A stretch of 64,000 nt of DNA, taken from contig CAXXVF010000002.1 of the NCBI GenBank assembly GCA_963663605.2, forward strand, positions 1,302,001-1,366,000, read 5' to 3'. This document shows positions 8,634-15,875 of this stretch, in pieces. A model generated the notes under the pieces. The model was not told where the DNA came from, did no database searches, and was given only the letters and a program-made list of their open reading frames with translations. The position numbers and the translations under genes are program-made. The stretch comes from Sporobacter sp963663605 (GTDB lineage Bacteria > Bacillota > Clostridia > Oscillospirales > Oscillospiraceae). Position 1 is the first letter of the stretch. The number at the start of each line of letters is the position of its first letter.

Positions 8634-10302
8634 CGTGCAGCGACTCCTTTAAATTTGTAAGCGCAACTTTTATCTCCGCCGTCGTTTCACCGAGCAGCGA
8701 GGCAATTTCCTGAACCGCCCGCATTTGTTTTTCAATGACCTTGTCGGCCGTGTCGATGGTCTGTTGACTGATTTGTTCCTTATGCGCCCTATGGCTTTCC
8801 TCGATACTTACGTCGCGGAGGATGACAATAAGTATATGATTATTGTGATCGTAAAGAACGGTCTGTTCCAGATACGTCTTGTATTCCGTCAAGTAATACC
8901 GGTGCTCGTAGATGTTTTTCCCGCTGACCAGCACCGACCTGAAATCGTCGGTCGGAAGCAGCAGCGAAATATTCTGATCCAGAATGTCTTCGGGCGTTGC
9001 GATCCGCAGCATCCTCTGCGCGGCGTCGTTTATCCGCTGGACCTGCATGTCCTCATTCAGAACCAAAATGCCGTTGGGCGTATTTTGTATGATCGTATCG
9101 GAAAAGGACACGGCTTTTTCCATCAAAAACGGCAGGCACATAAAGAGGTCGGCCTTTCCCGCGATAACGGCGGCGGCTTTCTCCCGGCAGGTGTCATATC
9201 CGCAGGTCCCGCAGTTGAGCTCGTGCTCGGGTTTTGTTTTGCCCAACTGCCGAAGCACTTCCCTGATTTCCTCATCGCTTGGCTGCGCGCCGTCAATCCG
9301 GTCCATATAGAACGCTTTTTGGAGCGCGTCGCCCTGCGGCATTTCAACGGGGAAATCCTCCGTGCCCGCGTGGTTTTTAACGGCCAGATAATTTTTGACG
9401 GGCGTGCGCCGCTCCCTGTTCATGCCGGGTCCGGCTACGCAGCTGCCCTTGCAGGCGGACATCTCGATGAAGCACCGGTGTATATTCCCTGCGATCAGAT
9501 CTTTGATCGCGTCCATACAGGCGTCGATCCCGTCGACGACCAGCAGCGTATAGCCGCAATCCGACGTATCCATTGTCTGAAGGATACCGCCGGGCGTCGG
9601 GAAAAGACGCGCTTTTGATTCGTTGTTGCCGTCGGGCCTGTCTTTAAAAGCGATCCCTTCGGCTGAAAGCCAGTTCGTCAGCTCATCAAAGGTCAAAACG
9701 CAGTCAACGAGCCCCTCGTACGCGTCGGCCTCTGCCTTTTTTGAGATGCACGGCCCTATAAACACGGTCTTCGCTTCCGGCTCGGACTGCTTGAGCGCCC
9801 TGCAGTGCGCCTGCATCGGCGACAGAATGGGCGCTAAATACTCCAGCGCCTCGGGGTAATGTTTCTCAATCAGAAGATTCACGGTATGACAGCAGGAGGA
9901 AATTATTACGTCCTGACTGCCCTCGCGAATCATCCGCTCGTATTGCTTCTTGACGAGCGTTGCGCCGATCGCGGTCTCCTGAACATCGCAGAAGCCAAGT
10001 TTTAAGAGGGCTTCTTTGATCGAAGCAATGGTGACCCCCGGAAAGTTTGCCGCAAAAGACGGCGCAATGCTGGCGTAAACACGGGGATTTTCGGAAATCA
10101 GCTTTCTTGCGGTATCCGTGTTGTCAATGATCTCTTTTGTGCTCTGCGGGCATATCAGATAGCAGTTGCCGCAGAGGATGCACTCGTCCGTGACGATACT
10201 CGCCTTGTTGTTTTCAAACCTGATCGCCTTGACGGGGCAATGGCGGATGCATTTATAGCAGCTTTTGCAGTCGGACAGCTTCAGTTTCATATATTCTTTC
10301 AT
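8626..10302 (-). CDS. hydS: HydS-like sensory [FeFe] hydrogenase with PAS domain
   Basis: 558 residues. Order of domains: double [4Fe-4S] ferredoxin (C12-C22, C41-C51), H-cluster domain (SSCC at C137/C138, GPCISKKAE with C185, SACKGSC with C284 and C288), an extra [4Fe-4S] motif (C364, C367, C372, C389), a PAS domain (about 400-510) and a C-terminal helix. All five H-cluster cysteines remain, but the usual TSCCPxW is SSCCHTV, and the last motif is ACKGSC instead of ACPGGC. These changes and the PAS domain mark the putative sensory group rather than a bulk H2 producer. The ATG follows GGGAGG. It probably reads H2 or ferredoxin state and signals to the overlapping phosphatase; that step is inferred. 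Confidence 0.88.
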   Translation of the reverse strand: MKEYMKLKLSDCKSCYKCIRHCPVKAIRFENNKASIVTDECILCGNCYLICPQSTKEIIDNTDTARKLISENPRVYASIAPSFAANFPGVTIASIKEALLKLGFCDVQETAIGATLVKKQYERMIREGSQDVIISSCCHTVNLLIEKHYPEALEYLAPILSPMQAHCRALKQSEPEAKTVFIGPCISKKAEADAYEGLVDCVLTFDELTNWLSAEGIAFKDRPDGNNESKARLFPTPGGILQTMDTSDCGYTLLVVDGIDACMDAIKDLIAGNIHRCFIEMSACKGSCVAGPGMNRERRTPVKNYLAVKNHAGTEDFPVEMPQGDALQKAFYMDRIDGAQPSDEEIREVLRQLGKTKPEHELNCGTCGYDTCREKAAAVIAGKADLFMCLPFLMEKAVSFSDTIIQNTPNGILVLNEDMQVQRINDAAQRMLRIATPEDILDQNISLLLPTDDFRSVLVSGKNIYEHRYYLTEYKTYLEQTVLYDHNNHILIVILRDVSIEESHRAHKEQISQQTIDTADKVIEKQMRAVQEIASLLGETTAEIKVALTNLKESLHGE

Positions 10303-10381
10303 GTATACCTCCCATGCGCTCCGAGCGCATATCGCAATGAAAGACCCTTCCGGTTACTTTGCTTTCGTTTTTTTCAGACTT

Positions 10382-10627
10382 TTAATGCTGTGCGTTTCTC
10401 AGCAGCTCCGCATTAAAAAATGCCTCCACGTTTTCCGGGCTCAACGAAAACATCTTGCCGTCAAGCGTCACACAAACGCCGTTCATGCAGTTTTCCATAC
10501 ATAAAACCGCTTTAAGCTCAACGCTGCCCGTCAGGCCATGCTCTGAAATCAGCTCCTGCAGCCGGTCAATAATCTGCCTGGACCCTTTTAAATGACAGGA
10601 GCTGCCGACACATACCGATACTGTCAC
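10382..10627 (-). CDS. Small thioredoxin-like [2Fe-2S] ferredoxin
   Basis: 81 residues starting at a GTG (10627) with GGAGGG 8 bases upstream. The frame stays open to 10708, but that extension lacks a ribosome site and is not ferredoxin-like. Cluster ligands fit the NuoE/HydC type: CX4C at C6 and C11, CX3C at C43 and C47. First gene of the sensory hydrogenase operon. It likely hands electrons to or from the HydS-like protein, playing the part HydC plays for HydABC; partner inferred from position. Confidence 0.82.
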   Translation of the reverse strand: MTVSVCVGSSCHLKGSRQIIDRLQELISEHGLTGSVELKAVLCMENCMNGVCVTLDGKMFSLSPENVEAFFNAELLRNAQH

Positions 10628-10697
10628 GCTGTATCCCTCCGATCCGGCGCCACAAAAGCGCGATTTTAGTATCATCATGTTTTTTTGGAGTATGATA

Positions 10698-10735
10698 CTA
10701 ATATTCAATAGAACATTTAATTCTCGACGGTCTTT
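10698..10735 (+). repeat. Partial copy of a miniature inverted-repeat element
   Basis: About 38 bases here match the reverse complement of the right end of the element at 37517-37618, with only a few differences: CTAATATTCAATAGAA, then CATTTAATTC and TCGACGGTCTTT. No second end was found nearby, so the copy is probably truncated. It falls within the predicted leader of the sensory operon. Confidence 0.6.
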
Positions 10736-10760
10736 CGCAAAGCCGCTTTTCAGCTTTTTT

Positions 10761-10844
10761 ATCGGTATAATTATATCGATATTAATTTATCGATTCTATC
10801 ACTAATCGATTTTTTTTCGTCGATTTTATGTAATATCTTTCGAT
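10761..10844. promoter_or_regulatory. Array of ATCGAT-like motifs at about 14-bp spacing, with promoter
   Basis: ATCGAT or one-mismatch forms start at 10761, 10775, 10789, 10805, 10819 and 10839, giving steps of 14, 14, 16, 14 and 20. A minus-strand TATAAT lies at 10770-10775 with no good -35 at 17 bases, so transcription may depend on a protein bound to the upstream repeats. The segment ATATCGATAT-N6-ATCGAT at 10773-10794 has the same layout as the palindrome at 6147-6186. Confidence 0.5.
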
Positions 10845-10934
10845 GTTTTTCATCCGGCGGTATCGGGGCGCTTAAAAATTCCATTCATAGGCGCAGAATA
10901 TATCCGCTGCCATACGTTCGCGGCACGCAAAAAG

Positions 10935-10971
10935 AAAAAGTGCTGAAAATCATTAATTTTCAGCACTTTTT
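10935..10971. terminator. Strong hairpin, probable terminator
   Basis: Perfect 16-base arms (10935-10950 and 10956-10971) with a 5-base loop and A/T-rich outer arms. It lies upstream of the sensory operon and downstream of the GerM-domain lipoprotein gene, so it most likely ends the lipoprotein transcript. Confidence 0.75.
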
Positions 10972-11086
10972 CGCGCGTGGATTAGCTCGCATTTTTTTAG
11001 CAGACACCTGAGTTTGAGAAGGTGGTTTCTTATATTTTATCGGGGCACACAACAATATTCCCTTTGCTTTGAGACAAAGCGGGATC

Positions 11087-11107
11087 ATAAGGGCCGCAGG
11101 CCCTTAT
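11087..11107. other. Small GC-rich hairpin after lipoprotein gene
   Basis: Perfect 9-base arms ATAAGGGCC/GGCCCTTAT with loop GCA. There is no T-run on either side, so it may protect a 3' end rather than terminate. Confidence 0.4.
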
Positions 11108-11132
11108 ACCTTTATGGGTGGGCGGGTGGGTT

Positions 11133-12275
11133 TTATGGGTTGTATGCCACCGTGCCGCTTAAGTCAAACGGCAGATAGTCGCCGGCGCCGAAAAGGAAGT
11201 GCCCCGATTCGTACGGGCCGCCGTCCACGGTCAGCCGGACCATGTCGGTCTGGAAATACCAGCCGAGGGTATTGGCAAGGCTTTGAAGGATAAGCCCCTC
11301 GAGCGGCGCCCCGGCGTTCATGCCGGTAATGAAAGTGCCCGAGACGTCCGCCGTCACGACGCGCGTACCGGCGTCGTATGAGATGCTGTTGAGCGCAGCG
11401 CCCTCGGTCATGACGGGCGTCAGGCCGCTGCCTTCGGGAACAGTTTTGAATTCCTGTTCAAATATGCCGGTTATGTTTTCATTGGTCATAAGGTCAAATG
11501 TTTTTTCGATATACGCCACCCGGCTGTTGTTGAAATCCGGGTAGTAAAAATGGGCGTACTGACGCAGCGGGCTCCCCTCTTCGTAGTTTTCGAGCTCGCT
11601 CGTGATCGGTTCGGACGGCAGCTCGCCGGAGACAAATTCCGTTTTGATGAGCCCGATGCCCGGCGCGTAATAATCCCGGACGGTACTCGCGTCATAAACG
11701 GTCGTCACCTCCAACGCCGTAAACGTGCCGTACGGGACCGTCACGCCGGCGGCAATCGCGGTGATGCTGCGCTGCGCGCCGTTCTGGAGCGTCCATGTCG
11801 TCCCGGCCTCCAGCGGTCCCATGAGTACGATCTCGCCGTCGAGGCGCTCCGCTGTCAAGTCCTGCCGGAAATAGGCTTCCTCCAGCGAAAACACGCGTTT
11901 GAGCGTATCGTCTTCTATGATATACACTTCGACCCATTCGGTGCCGCTGTTGTTTTTCCGAATCTGCAGGGCACCGTCATTGATATAGTCGATCCAGGAA
12001 TCGTAGCCGGCGTATTCGTTGCCGGTACCGGCGTAAGTCCTGTGTACGTTTTCATTAAACGGAAAATAATCCGTCAGCGTGAGCACGGCGGCGTCCGCCG
12101 GCACGGTTGATTCCGCCTGCGAAGATCCCGGCGGCTGCTCAGCCGGCGGCGGTGCGGTGCTTGTGCCCGCTGCGGCGGGCGTCGTTGAAGAAGGCGGCGG
12201 CTCCGTATCAAAAACGCCGCAGCTGGTAAGCGTCAGCGCAAGCGCCAGAAGTAAAACGGCGGTCATTTTTTTCAT
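11133..12275 (-). CDS. Secreted lipoprotein with C-terminal GerM-like domain
   Basis: About 380 residues. The signal peptide ends in a lipobox (LALTLTSC), followed by a Pro/Ser/Thr-rich linker (about 20-65), a middle beta-rich domain (about 70-220) and a C-terminal region with AALNSISYDAGTRVVTADVSGTF and LQSLANTLGWYFQTDMVRL, as in GerM/sporulation lipoprotein domains. It is anchored outside the membrane. GerM domains occur in sporulation and germination proteins, but they are also found in other lipoproteins, so the role is open. The start at 12275 (MKKMTA) is chosen because GGAGG is 6 bases upstream. Divergent from the permease gene. Confidence 0.7.
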   Translation of the reverse strand: MKKMTAVLLLALALTLTSCGVFDTEPPPSSTTPAAAGTSTAPPPAEQPPGSSQAESTVPADAAVLTLTDYFPFNENVHRTYAGTGNEYAGYDSWIDYINDGALQIRKNNSGTEWVEVYIIEDDTLKRVFSLEEAYFRQDLTAERLDGEIVLMGPLEAGTTWTLQNGAQRSITAIAAGVTVPYGTFTALEVTTVYDASTVRDYYAPGIGLIKTEFVSGELPSEPITSELENYEEGSPLRQYAHFYYPDFNNSRVAYIEKTFDLMTNENITGIFEQEFKTVPEGSGLTPVMTEGAALNSISYDAGTRVVTADVSGTFITGMNAGAPLEGLILQSLANTLGWYFQTDMVRLTVDGGPYESGHFLFGAGDYLPFDLSGTVAYNP

Positions 12276-12395
12276 TATCATCCTCCATACGGCTGCCAGA
12301 AGTTTGATATCCAGCCAGATTATTTCATCGGGAATTTTCGTTTTGATTCCTGCTCACAATAAAGCAGGGACAAAAACTTGTCTTTCGAGGTCAAT

Positions 12396-13829
12396 ATGAG
12401 AAAAAACAAAAAAGGCATAACCGCCGTCCAACTGACGATGCTGGCGCTCGGTACCGTCATCGGCGGCTCGTTCTTCCTCGGTTCATCGGTAGCCATTAAC
12501 GCCGCGGGGCCGTCGATCATCATTGCGTATATCTTCGGTGCGGTGCTTGTATATTATATTCTCTATGCCATGTCGGAAATGACTGTCGCCAATCCCGACT
12601 GCGGATCGTTTCGCACATTTGCCGCGCAGGCCTTCGGCGCGCGCACGGCCTTTGTGACGGGGTGGATCTACTGGTCCGGCATGGTGCTGAGCATGTCAAG
12701 CGAAGCCGCTGCCTCCGCGATACTCCTGCGGCAGTGGCTCCCGCAGATTCCGATGGCCGTTTTGGGCAGCGTCATCATCGCCGCCGTGACGCTCATCAAC
12801 CTGCTCGGCACTCAGAAACTCTCAAAGCTCGAAAGCGCCCTGGCCGGCGTCAAGGTGTTCGCAGTCGTCTCGTTTATCGTGTTCGGTATACTGCTCGTTG
12901 CCGGCGTCCTGACGGGGCAGCCGGCCGTCGGCCTCGGCGAACTCACGCGGGAACCGTTTTTGCCGGGCGGCGTCTCGGGGCTTTTAGGCAGCATGCTAAT
13001 CGTCATGTTTTCTTACTGCGGGTTTGAGGTCATCGGGCTCGCCGCGTCGGAGGCCGCCGACGTTGTGAAAACCATCCCGCGGGCCATCCGCTATACGGTG
13101 GCGAGCCTCGTCGTGCTGTACATCCTGTATATATCGGTCCTGCTGCCGCTCATCCCGACGGCCGTGCTCGACGAGAACACGAGCGCCATCGTCGCGTCGC
13201 TGTCTCTGCACGGCGTCGGCTGGGCCGGGACCGTGATCGGCGCCGTGATCGCGTCGGCGATCCTCTCGACGATGCTGGCCACGATGTTCGGGCTGGGCCG
13301 AATGATGCGTTCGCTGGCGCGGGAGCGCCAGGCGCCGGGGTGGCTGCGGGAAAAGACCGACGTGCCGTACAGGGGCATCATCGCGTCCGGCGTCATGATG
13401 CTCTTCGCGCTGTGGTTCGGGCTCCTGCTGCCGCGTGTATATTTGTTTCTGCTCAGTGCCGGCGGGTTCGCGATCCTTTTCACCTACGCCGTCATGATGG
13501 CTTCGCACCTGCGGTTCCGCAAACGGTTCGGCTGCCCGCCCGAGGGCAAATGCCAGATGCGCGGATACCCTTACACCACGATCTTCGTTCTGGCGTCGCT
13601 CGTCGTGGCCATTGCGAGCATGCCGTTCATCGAGGGGCAGACCTCCGGACTCATCGCGGGGATCGTCCTGCTGGTCTTTTACGAGCTCAGTTATTCGGTC
13701 ATGACGTTTTTGAGGAACCGCCGCGGGGGCGGCATTTTCACGCAGACGGACAAACAGCCTAATATGGCAACGGAATTTTCCGAGGAACTTACCGATACGG
13801 ACAGTATAAAACAAAAAGACGATTCTTAA
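12396..13829 (+). CDS. APC-family amino acid permease
   Basis: 477 residues with about 12 hydrophobic membrane segments. The N-terminal helix has the LALGTVIGGSFFLGSS signature of the amino acid-polyamine-organocation family, and the consensus loop after TM8 shows GLGRMMRSLARERQAPGWL. It imports or exchanges an amino acid or polyamine across the cytoplasmic membrane; the substrate cannot be read from sequence. The ATG at 12396 is preceded by CGAGG; an in-frame TTG at 12378 is less likely. Single-gene transcript followed by a hairpin shared with the convergent SCIFF maturase gene. Confidence 0.88.
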   Translation: MRKNKKGITAVQLTMLALGTVIGGSFFLGSSVAINAAGPSIIIAYIFGAVLVYYILYAMSEMTVANPDCGSFRTFAAQAFGARTAFVTGWIYWSGMVLSMSSEAAASAILLRQWLPQIPMAVLGSVIIAAVTLINLLGTQKLSKLESALAGVKVFAVVSFIVFGILLVAGVLTGQPAVGLGELTREPFLPGGVSGLLGSMLIVMFSYCGFEVIGLAASEAADVVKTIPRAIRYTVASLVVLYILYISVLLPLIPTAVLDENTSAIVASLSLHGVGWAGTVIGAVIASAILSTMLATMFGLGRMMRSLARERQAPGWLREKTDVPYRGIIASGVMMLFALWFGLLLPRVYLFLLSAGGFAILFTYAVMMASHLRFRKRFGCPPEGKCQMRGYPYTTIFVLASLVVAIASMPFIEGQTSGLIAGIVLLVFYELSYSVMTFLRNRRGGGIFTQTDKQPNMATEFSEELTDTDSIKQKDDS

Positions 13830-13846
13830 ACGAGAATCGCCTTTTT
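13813..13846. terminator. Bidirectional terminator between permease and SCIFF maturase
   Basis: The arms GACGATTCT and AGAATCGCC (one mismatch) are flanked by A5 and T5 tracts. It lies in the 34-base gap between two convergent genes. Confidence 0.75.
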
Positions 13847-13863
13847 GCTTTCGAAAAAGCTGC

Positions 13864-15252
13864 TCAGTCCGCCGGCGCGTTATCAAGCGCTTCGGCGACT
13901 TTCATCATGATTGCGCACTCGGCGCGTTTTTTGAAGAGCTTACAGCCGTATTCATAGACGCCGCCGACGCTGCCCGCGGCGCGCCAGGCGTTTGCCGCGC
14001 AGCCGCCGGCGCAGTACAGGCGCGCCCAGCAGTCTTTGCATTCCGGCCTTGAATAGGCGTTGCATTTTGAAAATTCATCCCGCACGGCCGTTTTCACAAC
14101 GCCGCTCCATATGTCCCCCATCAAAAAGGCCGGGTCGCCGACGAACTGGTGGCACGGGTAAAGCTCCCCCGTCGGCGTGACGGCGAGGTACTCCGTACCC
14201 GAGCCGCAGCCGGATACGCGCTTATAGATACACGGACCGTTTTCCAGGTCCAGCATGTAGTGGTAGAAGGTAAAGCCTCTGCCCTCTTTTTTTCGCTTGA
14301 GCATCTCTTCGGCCAATATCTCGTACTGGCGCATCAGCACCGGCAGGTCCTCCTCCGTCAGGGCATACGGGTCGTCTTTGCCCGCGACGACCGGTTCCAT
14401 TGAAAGACCCTCAAACCCCAGATCCGCCATATGGAAGATGTCGTTCGTGAAATCCGTGTTATTGCGGGTAAACGTCCCGCGGATATAGTATTCCTTATCG
14501 CCGCGCGCTTTTATAAAACGCTGGAATTTCGGCACGATGACGTCGTAGCTGCCCCGTCCGTCCGGCGTCTTCCGCAGCCGGTCGTGTATCTCGCGCCGCC
14601 CGTCTAAACTCAAAACGACATTGTGCATCTCCCGGTTTGAAAACTCGATGACGTCGTCGTCAATGAGCATGCCGTTTGTCGTGAGGGTGAACCGGAAGTT
14701 TTTATCGTATTTTTTTTCAATGCTCCGGGCGTAGCCGACGATCTGTTTGACGACGTCCCAGTTCATCAGCGGCTCGCCGCCGAAGAAGTCGACTTCGAGA
14801 TTATGGCGCGTGCCCGAATGCCCCACCAGAAAATCGATCGCGCGTTTGCCGGTCTCAAGGCGCATGACCGCGTCCGGTCCGTGATACCGTCCCGCGCCGG
14901 CAAAGCAGTAGTCGCACGTTAAGTTGCACGTGTGCGCAACGTGCAGGCAAAGCGCCTTGATCTCGCCGCTCCTGCTCTTTAAATACCCGGCCACGCGCTC
15001 GTAATCGTCGGGCGCAAAGAGCCTGCCGGCGTCCCCGAGCGCTTCAACTTCGCCGATTGCTTCTTCGATCTCCGCACGCGTCACATCGGGCGACGCTTTG
15101 TATTTTTCGAGCAGTCCGTCGATCAGCACGTTTTTGTCCGAGTCTTCGTACGCCTGGACGATATCGTAGACAAGGTCGTCGACAACATGCACCGATCCGC
15201 TGCCGACATCCAGGACGATATTGTATCCGTTGAGTTTATATGCATGTATCAT
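13864..15252 (-). CDS. Radical SAM SCIFF peptide maturase (thioether-forming)
   Basis: 462 residues. The radical SAM cluster motif CNLTCDYCFAG holds C109, C113 and C116. The C-terminal SPASM-type region supplies further clusters (GCGSGTEYLAVTPTGELYPC, then CNAYSRPECKDCWARLYCAGGC). The N-terminal domain (1-95) is a leader-peptide binding RRE-like region. This layout matches the maturase that makes cysteine-to-threonine thioether links in six-Cys-in-45 (SCIFF) peptides. The cognate peptide gene lies 254 bases upstream on the same strand. Cytoplasmic; it needs SAM and a reductant. Biological role of mature SCIFF is unknown. Confidence 0.92.
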   Translation of the reverse strand: MIHAYKLNGYNIVLDVGSGSVHVVDDLVYDIVQAYEDSDKNVLIDGLLEKYKASPDVTRAEIEEAIGEVEALGDAGRLFAPDDYERVAGYLKSRSGEIKALCLHVAHTCNLTCDYCFAGAGRYHGPDAVMRLETGKRAIDFLVGHSGTRHNLEVDFFGGEPLMNWDVVKQIVGYARSIEKKYDKNFRFTLTTNGMLIDDDVIEFSNREMHNVVLSLDGRREIHDRLRKTPDGRGSYDVIVPKFQRFIKARGDKEYYIRGTFTRNNTDFTNDIFHMADLGFEGLSMEPVVAGKDDPYALTEEDLPVLMRQYEILAEEMLKRKKEGRGFTFYHYMLDLENGPCIYKRVSGCGSGTEYLAVTPTGELYPCHQFVGDPAFLMGDIWSGVVKTAVRDEFSKCNAYSRPECKDCWARLYCAGGCAANAWRAAGSVGGVYEYGCKLFKKRAECAIMMKVAEALDNAPAD

Positions 15253-15287
15253 TATGCTGCCTCTATCCTGTGTTTTTACAAAAATAT

Positions 15288-15324
15288 AATGCCGTTTAAG
15301 CCATAAGCGGCGAAAAACGGCATT
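15288..15324 (-). promoter_or_regulatory. Hairpin between SCIFF peptide and maturase, possible attenuator
   Basis: The arms AATGCCGTTT (15288-15297) and its complement (15315-15324) are followed on the minus strand by ATATTTTTG, a weak U-tract. Placed after the peptide gene and 36 bases before the maturase, it could lower maturase expression relative to the peptide. Confidence 0.45.
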
Positions 15325-15327
15325 TTA

Positions 15328-15488
15328 TACTAAACACAAATAGAAATCATTGTATCTGGCTCGTTCTTTTCCTGCCTATCGAATCGAACTCTTTCTCCTT
15401 GAAATACGTTAGTATTACTGCGTCGAAAAAGTCCGATAATCAAAAAAATAACTTCGTCATCTTTCAACTTTTCTGTTTGTGTTTAGTA
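15328..15488. repeat. 161-bp element with near-perfect 19-bp terminal inverted repeats
   Basis: The left end TACTAAACACAAATAGAAA (15328-15346) and the complement of the right end (15470-15488) match at 18 of 19 positions. There is no coding capacity. The ends resemble those of the element at 37517-37618 (ACTAA...CAATAGAAA), suggesting related non-autonomous elements. It occupies most of the SCIFF-maturase spacer. Confidence 0.6.
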
Positions 15489-15506
15489 TTATATAAGACA
15501 CATCGG

Positions 15507-15662
15507 TTATTTTTTGGTTTTCAAGCTCTTTTCGCACCGCTGGTTGGCTACGCCGCACGACGTCTTGCACGCCGACTGGCAGGAGGTCTGGCATTCGCCG
15601 CAGCCGCCGCTCGACAGGCTCTTCTTCAAATCGCGCGTCGCGATCGTGATGATATGTTTCAT
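15507..15662 (-). CDS. SCIFF ribosomal peptide precursor (six cysteines in forty-five)
   Basis: A 51-residue frame too short for usual ORF cutoffs. It starts MKHIITIATRDLKKS, followed by a cysteine-rich core with C21, C24, C28, C32, C36 and C43, including CGECQTSCQSACKTSC. This is the hallmark of the SCIFF family, which is highly conserved across Clostridia. The ATG follows GGGGAGA at about 8 bases. The leader is probably bound by the maturase at 13864-15252, which crosslinks the core cysteines to threonines. No dedicated exporter or protease gene is adjacent. Confidence 0.95.
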   Translation of the reverse strand: MKHIITIATRDLKKSLSSGGCGECQTSCQSACKTSCGVANQRCEKSLKTKK

Positions 15663-15749
15663 TATCTCGTCTCCCCGAATATTAGTCTGCTGTTAAACTA
15701 TCATAACCGCCCGTTTTTGTCAACGTCCAAGTATACACGGATCGGGGGT

Positions 15750-15780
15750 AAAAAGAAAGCTTCGCCATAAATGGCGAAGC
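15750..15780 (-). terminator. Terminator after PLP decarboxylase gene
   Basis: The stem GCTTCGCCA/TGGCGAAGC (15759-15767, 15772-15780) is followed on the minus strand by TTTCTTTTT. It separates the decarboxylase transcript from the SCIFF gene. Confidence 0.75.
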
Positions 15781-15875
15781 CGTGAAAAAAGATAGCAATA
15801 TTCACTATGCGCGTTTATTTTAACAGGATGCGCGCGCATCGTCAAGGGCAAGTATTGCCACTTCCGGCATGTGCG

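Larger units (their letters stand above)
10628..11132. other. Regulatory intergenic region ahead of the sensory hydrogenase operon
   Basis: 505 bases without a convincing gene. It holds a 10-bp inverted repeat (TTAGTATCAT at 10666-10675 and its complement at 10692-10701), one end of a repeated element (10698-10735), a possible minus-strand -10, an array of ATCGAT-like motifs, a strong terminator hairpin and a smaller hairpin at 11087-11107. Confidence 0.6.

Noticed and set aside
10761..10844. CRISPR array or plasmid iteron origin
   Set aside because: Units are only 6 bp with 8-14-base gaps, there are no spacers, cas genes or replication gene; a regulatory array fits better.
12996..13886. 296-codon minus-strand frame
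   Set aside because: Antisense to the permease; very Arg/His/Asp-rich, as expected for a shadow.
15399..15770. 123-codon plus-strand frame
   Set aside because: Runs across the SCIFF gene and the inverted-repeat element; the minus-strand SCIFF peptide explains the coding signal.
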